Part shown: positions 61,702 through 64,000 of the stretch, piece by piece
How the letters are laid out: each line of letters starts with the position of its first letter
Position numbering within the stretch: position 1 is the first letter of the stretch
Assembly (NCBI RefSeq): GCF_009724685.1
Contig: NZ_WMEF01000003.1
Location: 186,001-250,000, forward strand
From: Lysinibacillus cavernae
GTDB taxonomy: Bacteria; Bacillota; Bacilli; Bacillales_A; Planococcaceae
Length of the DNA stretch: 64,000 nt
Direction: 5' to 3'
Made by a program: the position numbers and the translations under genes
Notes under the pieces: generated by a model
What the model was told of the DNA's origin: nothing
The model's input: only the letters and a program-made list of their open reading frames with translations
The model's database searches: none

Positions 61702-62415
61702 CTAAATAAAGCGATATTTACGTGAAGATTGCATGATCACCAAAATAATCGTTAACCCAACAACGAGATACCATATTATTTTAAAAGGTACTATGAATAG
61801 TAATAAACTAAATAATATAGCTGTTAAAGTACTGACTGTAATAGCTTGTACACTCGTAAATTTATCTTTACTAAAATAATATAACGTGAATGGTAGTGCT
61901 AAAGTAAATACCGGAATATAAATTGTTACAATAGATATTTTTATGAGGGCTATTGAAAGCACTGCAATTATGAAACCTATTGACGTAGTAAGTATTCTTC
62001 CTACAAGTACTTTACCTGAAAAATAGCCGTATAGCAGAATAAACATAATCGTTAAACTAACACAAATTCCTGTTATTAAAACAAATGAATGGCCTATGAA
62101 GAAAGCTGCTATTGAGAAACAAACGACAGAAACGAATGGCAATAGCAAAATAGAAGGATTTTGCGCTCTTTCTATATTCATTACATTTGTAAAACCTACA
62201 AGAAATAGTAAAGTAAATGGAATCGTCAAATAGCCTAATTCGATAGCACTACCTAAACTAATATGACTAACCTCGAGTTTTCCGACCATTATTATGACAA
62301 GTGACGCACAAATTTCACCAAGCAACCCCCAAATGCTTGATAATTTAAAAGCTTGAGTAAGCTTATCTGAAATTACAATTAAAAAGATACCAATAAACAA
62401 AGCTACATATAACAA
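61702..62415 (-). CDS. TagO/WecA-like membrane protein lacking the catalytic loop
   Basis: The 237-residue protein has about eight membrane helices. The order and spacing of helices and the segment YLTIPFTLLFLVGFTNVMNI match the region of WecA/TagO/MraY transferases that usually continues NxxDGxDG. Here it reads MNIERAQNPS, so the catalytic aspartates are lost. The usual DD pair earlier is only SDKL. It may be a non-catalytic, lipid-binding or regulatory relative, or an orphan membrane protein of similar shape. Start 62415 has GGAGGG upstream. Confidence 0.5.
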   Translation of the reverse strand: MLYVALFIGIFLIVISDKLTQAFKLSSIWGLLGEICASLVIIMVGKLEVSHISLGSAIELGYLTIPFTLLFLVGFTNVMNIERAQNPSILLLPFVSVVCFSIAAFFIGHSFVLITGICVSLTIMFILLYGYFSGKVLVGRILTTSIGFIIAVLSIALIKISIVTIYIPVFTLALPFTLYYFSKDKFTSVQAITVSTLTAILFSLLLFIVPFKIIWYLVVGLTIILVIMQSSRKYRFI

Positions 62416-62600
62416 ATTTTACCCTCCTCAAATAATTCTTTAGCAAATACATATTCTTAATTAAATTATACATTATATGTAAAAAAATAACACAAATACC
62501 ATGGCTATTCTTATTAAATTAATCCTACATCGTTCGTATAAGTACATTTTTTACAAGAAATTTTACAATGTTCGTTTCACCTTATCCCACCAAATAACTT

Positions 62601-62645
62601 AAAAATAAAAAGATAGAATCAACAACGAATTGTGATTCTATCTTT
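62601..62645 (-). terminator. terminator of the BcsB-like gene
   Basis: AGATAGAATCA pairs with TGATTCTATCT (11 perfect pairs), followed on the minus strand by TTTTATTTTT. Confidence 0.9.
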
Positions 62646-62696
62646 ATTTAAATGCTGTGTAACTCATTGTTGAATTTTATAAAAGCACGCGACTTT

Positions 62697-64000
62697 TTAT
62701 TGTTTCAATTGATTTTTCTTCCTTTTACGAAGGATGATGTATAGAATAACTGCGATGACCATAATAAGCCCTATAAATTCCGCAATTAAGACAAATGATA
62801 TTTCTCCTTTTTTATCCACTTTCACATCACTATTATTATCGTTTTGATCCACTGCCACTACAAATTGTCCTTCTTTCGTTTCTATCGCAGCAGCTGTCGG
62901 TGTATCAGTTTCTTTTAAATGTGCATAAAAATCTCCTTTTACGGAAGTCTCATCTAACGATTGAATCCATAATAAAGGTTGTTTCGATTGCCAGAAGTTC
63001 TTCGACACATAAGCATATTGATTAATCGCCTCAGGTAAAAATCCTTGTTGGATTAACTGTTCTGATGTATGAGGAATAGTTGCAGCATGTTGTGAAAGCC
63101 ATGTCAGATGATTAATATCTCCCATAAATATTACTGCATGTTTTTGTAATTCTTTCTCTGAGACATCCCTGTCCTTCTTCAGTGTGATTTGCGCCATTTT
63201 TCCATTCATCATCAATGCTTTATACATAGATACCATTGTGGCATCTTGAATCGTTTCATTATCAGGAATAACCACTAACGTATTTTCATGAAAGGCATTG
63301 GGAAAATCGCGTAAGGTAAAGGTCGGCTCGGCTGCATCTTTTGTAATGGATAACGAGCTGTCACTATCAATATACAGCCAATATCTTTCATTGGTCGTTT
63401 CACATGGATCTTCTAATTGGAAACCCGTTACCTCAAATCGGATATCTGTCATTGATTGTTTATTTAACACATTGGTTTGAATTGGTATCGCTACCTCATA
63501 CATATCTGCTGTCGTTTGTTCTAATTTTCGTAAATCTACCGAATGTGGGACATTATTGATATAGACAATTAATTCGAGTTTTCGATCCTCATCCTCTTCA
63601 CTGCTTGGTATAGTAGCTGATTTTTTTAATACCAATTGCATAACTGCTTCTTTATTTGCCTCTAATTGTGGCAAGGAAACATAATAATGAGGTGTCATTG
63701 TAGCTTGACTAGACAAAAGTCTGTCCTCAAAGCCAAATTGTTTGAATGGAATGATTGTATCAGATGTATGTTCTAATTTCGGTACATCTTTAATTGCTAT
63801 AGTATCACCAATTAATTGCTCGAACAGTCTAGCTTCTGTTAAAAAGGATAGTCGATCTTGAATAGTCTGTGCACGTGAAGAAGTCACAGCTAAAAGTGGT
63901 ACCTTTTGATTAGAGTCTGTATTCAGTAGTTCTTGCATTGTAAGTGTCATCGAATCATCTGTAACATTTACCTTTTCTAATATAATTTTAAATAGGTTTG
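62697..64000 (-). CDS. bcsB: BcsB-like exopolysaccharide/cellulose synthase subunit, 5' end beyond the window
   Basis: The open frame has no stop upstream to the window edge, so the true start lies outside; the ATG at 63950 is internal. The visible part is extracellular and beta-rich (YYVSLPQLEA, FTLRDFPNAFHENTLVVIPDN, as in BcsB) and ends in one membrane helix (FVLIAEFIGLIMVIAVILYI) followed by a basic tail. BcsB guides the growing glucan outside the membrane for the BcsA glycosyltransferase. BcsA and c-di-GMP genes should be looked for to the right. It is the last gene of its operon. Confidence 0.8.
   Translation of the reverse strand, partial: NLFKIILEKVNVTDDSMTLTMQELLNTDSNQKVPLLAVTSSRAQTIQDRLSFLTEARLFEQLIGDTIAIKDVPKLEHTSDTIIPFKQFGFEDRLLSSQATMTPHYYVSLPQLEANKEAVMQLVLKKSATIPSSEEDEDRKLELIVYINNVPHSVDLRKLEQTTADMYEVAIPIQTNVLNKQSMTDIRFEVTGFQLEDPCETTNERYWLYIDSDSSLSITKDAAEPTFTLRDFPNAFHENTLVVIPDNETIQDATMVSMYKALMMNGKMAQITLKKDRDVSEKELQKHAVIFMGDINHLTWLSQHAATIPHTSEQLIQQGFLPEAINQYAYVSKNFWQSKQPLLWIQSLDETSVKGDFYAHLKETDTPTAAAIETKEGQFVVAVDQNDNNSDVKVDKKGEISFVLIAEFIGLIMVIAVILYIILRKRKKNQLKQ

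Noticed and set aside
1-64000. CRISPR arrays, tRNA or rRNA genes
   Set aside because: No regularly spaced repeats, cloverleaf-like sequences or rRNA signatures were seen on either strand by eye.

Overview
This is an AT-rich Bacillales chromosome segment, most likely from Lysinibacillus or a close Planococcaceae relative. The assignment rests on the proteins and on a gene order from about 7.6 to 43.7 kb that follows the Bacillus subtilis yqh-yqg-yqf region: gcvT-gcvPA-gcvPB, aroK, the comG operon, yqgY/X/W, an LTA synthase, yqgQ/N, rpmG, pst, pbpA, sodA, yqgC, yqgB, yqfZ, ispG, yqfW. No rRNA, tRNA, CRISPR array, transposase or complete prophage was seen.

Left edge (1-7439, all minus strand). 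This is the most unusual region. A soluble Ser/Thr kinase is followed by a 722-residue protein with contractile-sheath-like features, a 141-residue Hcp/tail-tube-like protein, a J-domain protein, a membrane FHA protein, a zinc-ribbon FHA protein, a membrane PP2C phosphatase and a second PP2C-like protein that has lost its metal ligands and runs off the window. I read this as one end of a Gram-positive contractile injection system (T6SS/eCIS-like) with its own phospho-signalling module. Baseplate, spike and ATPase genes would have to lie to the left, outside the window. The sheath assignment is inference. The kinase, FHA, PP2C and J-domain calls are firm.

Core block (7.5-46.5 kb). It holds glycine cleavage under a tandem glycine riboswitch, shikimate kinase, the competence pseudopilus operon comGA-GG with a candidate ComK box, and a tyrosyl-tRNA synthetase under a T-box with a UAC specifier. 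It continues with LTA synthase, an isolated trpE-trpG pair under a T-box with a UGG specifier, an MscS channel, and the phosphate operon pstSCAB-phoU under a four-repeat Pho box. A class B PBP, Mn/Fe superoxide dismutase, a Na/Pi cotransporter-like protein, IspG, a MerR regulator with an apparent ATT start and a CNNM/CBS membrane protein complete it. Two copies of an interspersed noncoding repeat, in opposite orientation, sit at 20.5 and 29.6-30.1 kb.

Accessory right part (46.5-64 kb). Small regulators, a PrpE-like phosphatase, heme O synthase, an esterase, a TPR protein, a membrane thioredoxin, a YhgE/Pip membrane protein and a PCYCGC lipoprotein lead into a patchwork of minus-strand genes (56-61.6 kb). 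These are a serine hydrolase, an S66 peptidase, a GNAT acetyltransferase, a CPCC-type cysteine-rich protein and several unknowns that resemble orphan immunity genes, separated by recurring intergenic motifs. The window ends with a TagO/WecA-like membrane protein lacking the catalytic loop and the C-terminal part of a BcsB-like exopolysaccharide protein.

Two genes, the sheath-like gene and the CNNM/CBS gene, share an odd initiation layout: a strong Shine-Dalgarno sequence sits far from the start codon, and a perfect hairpin between them would restore about 8 nt spacing if folded.
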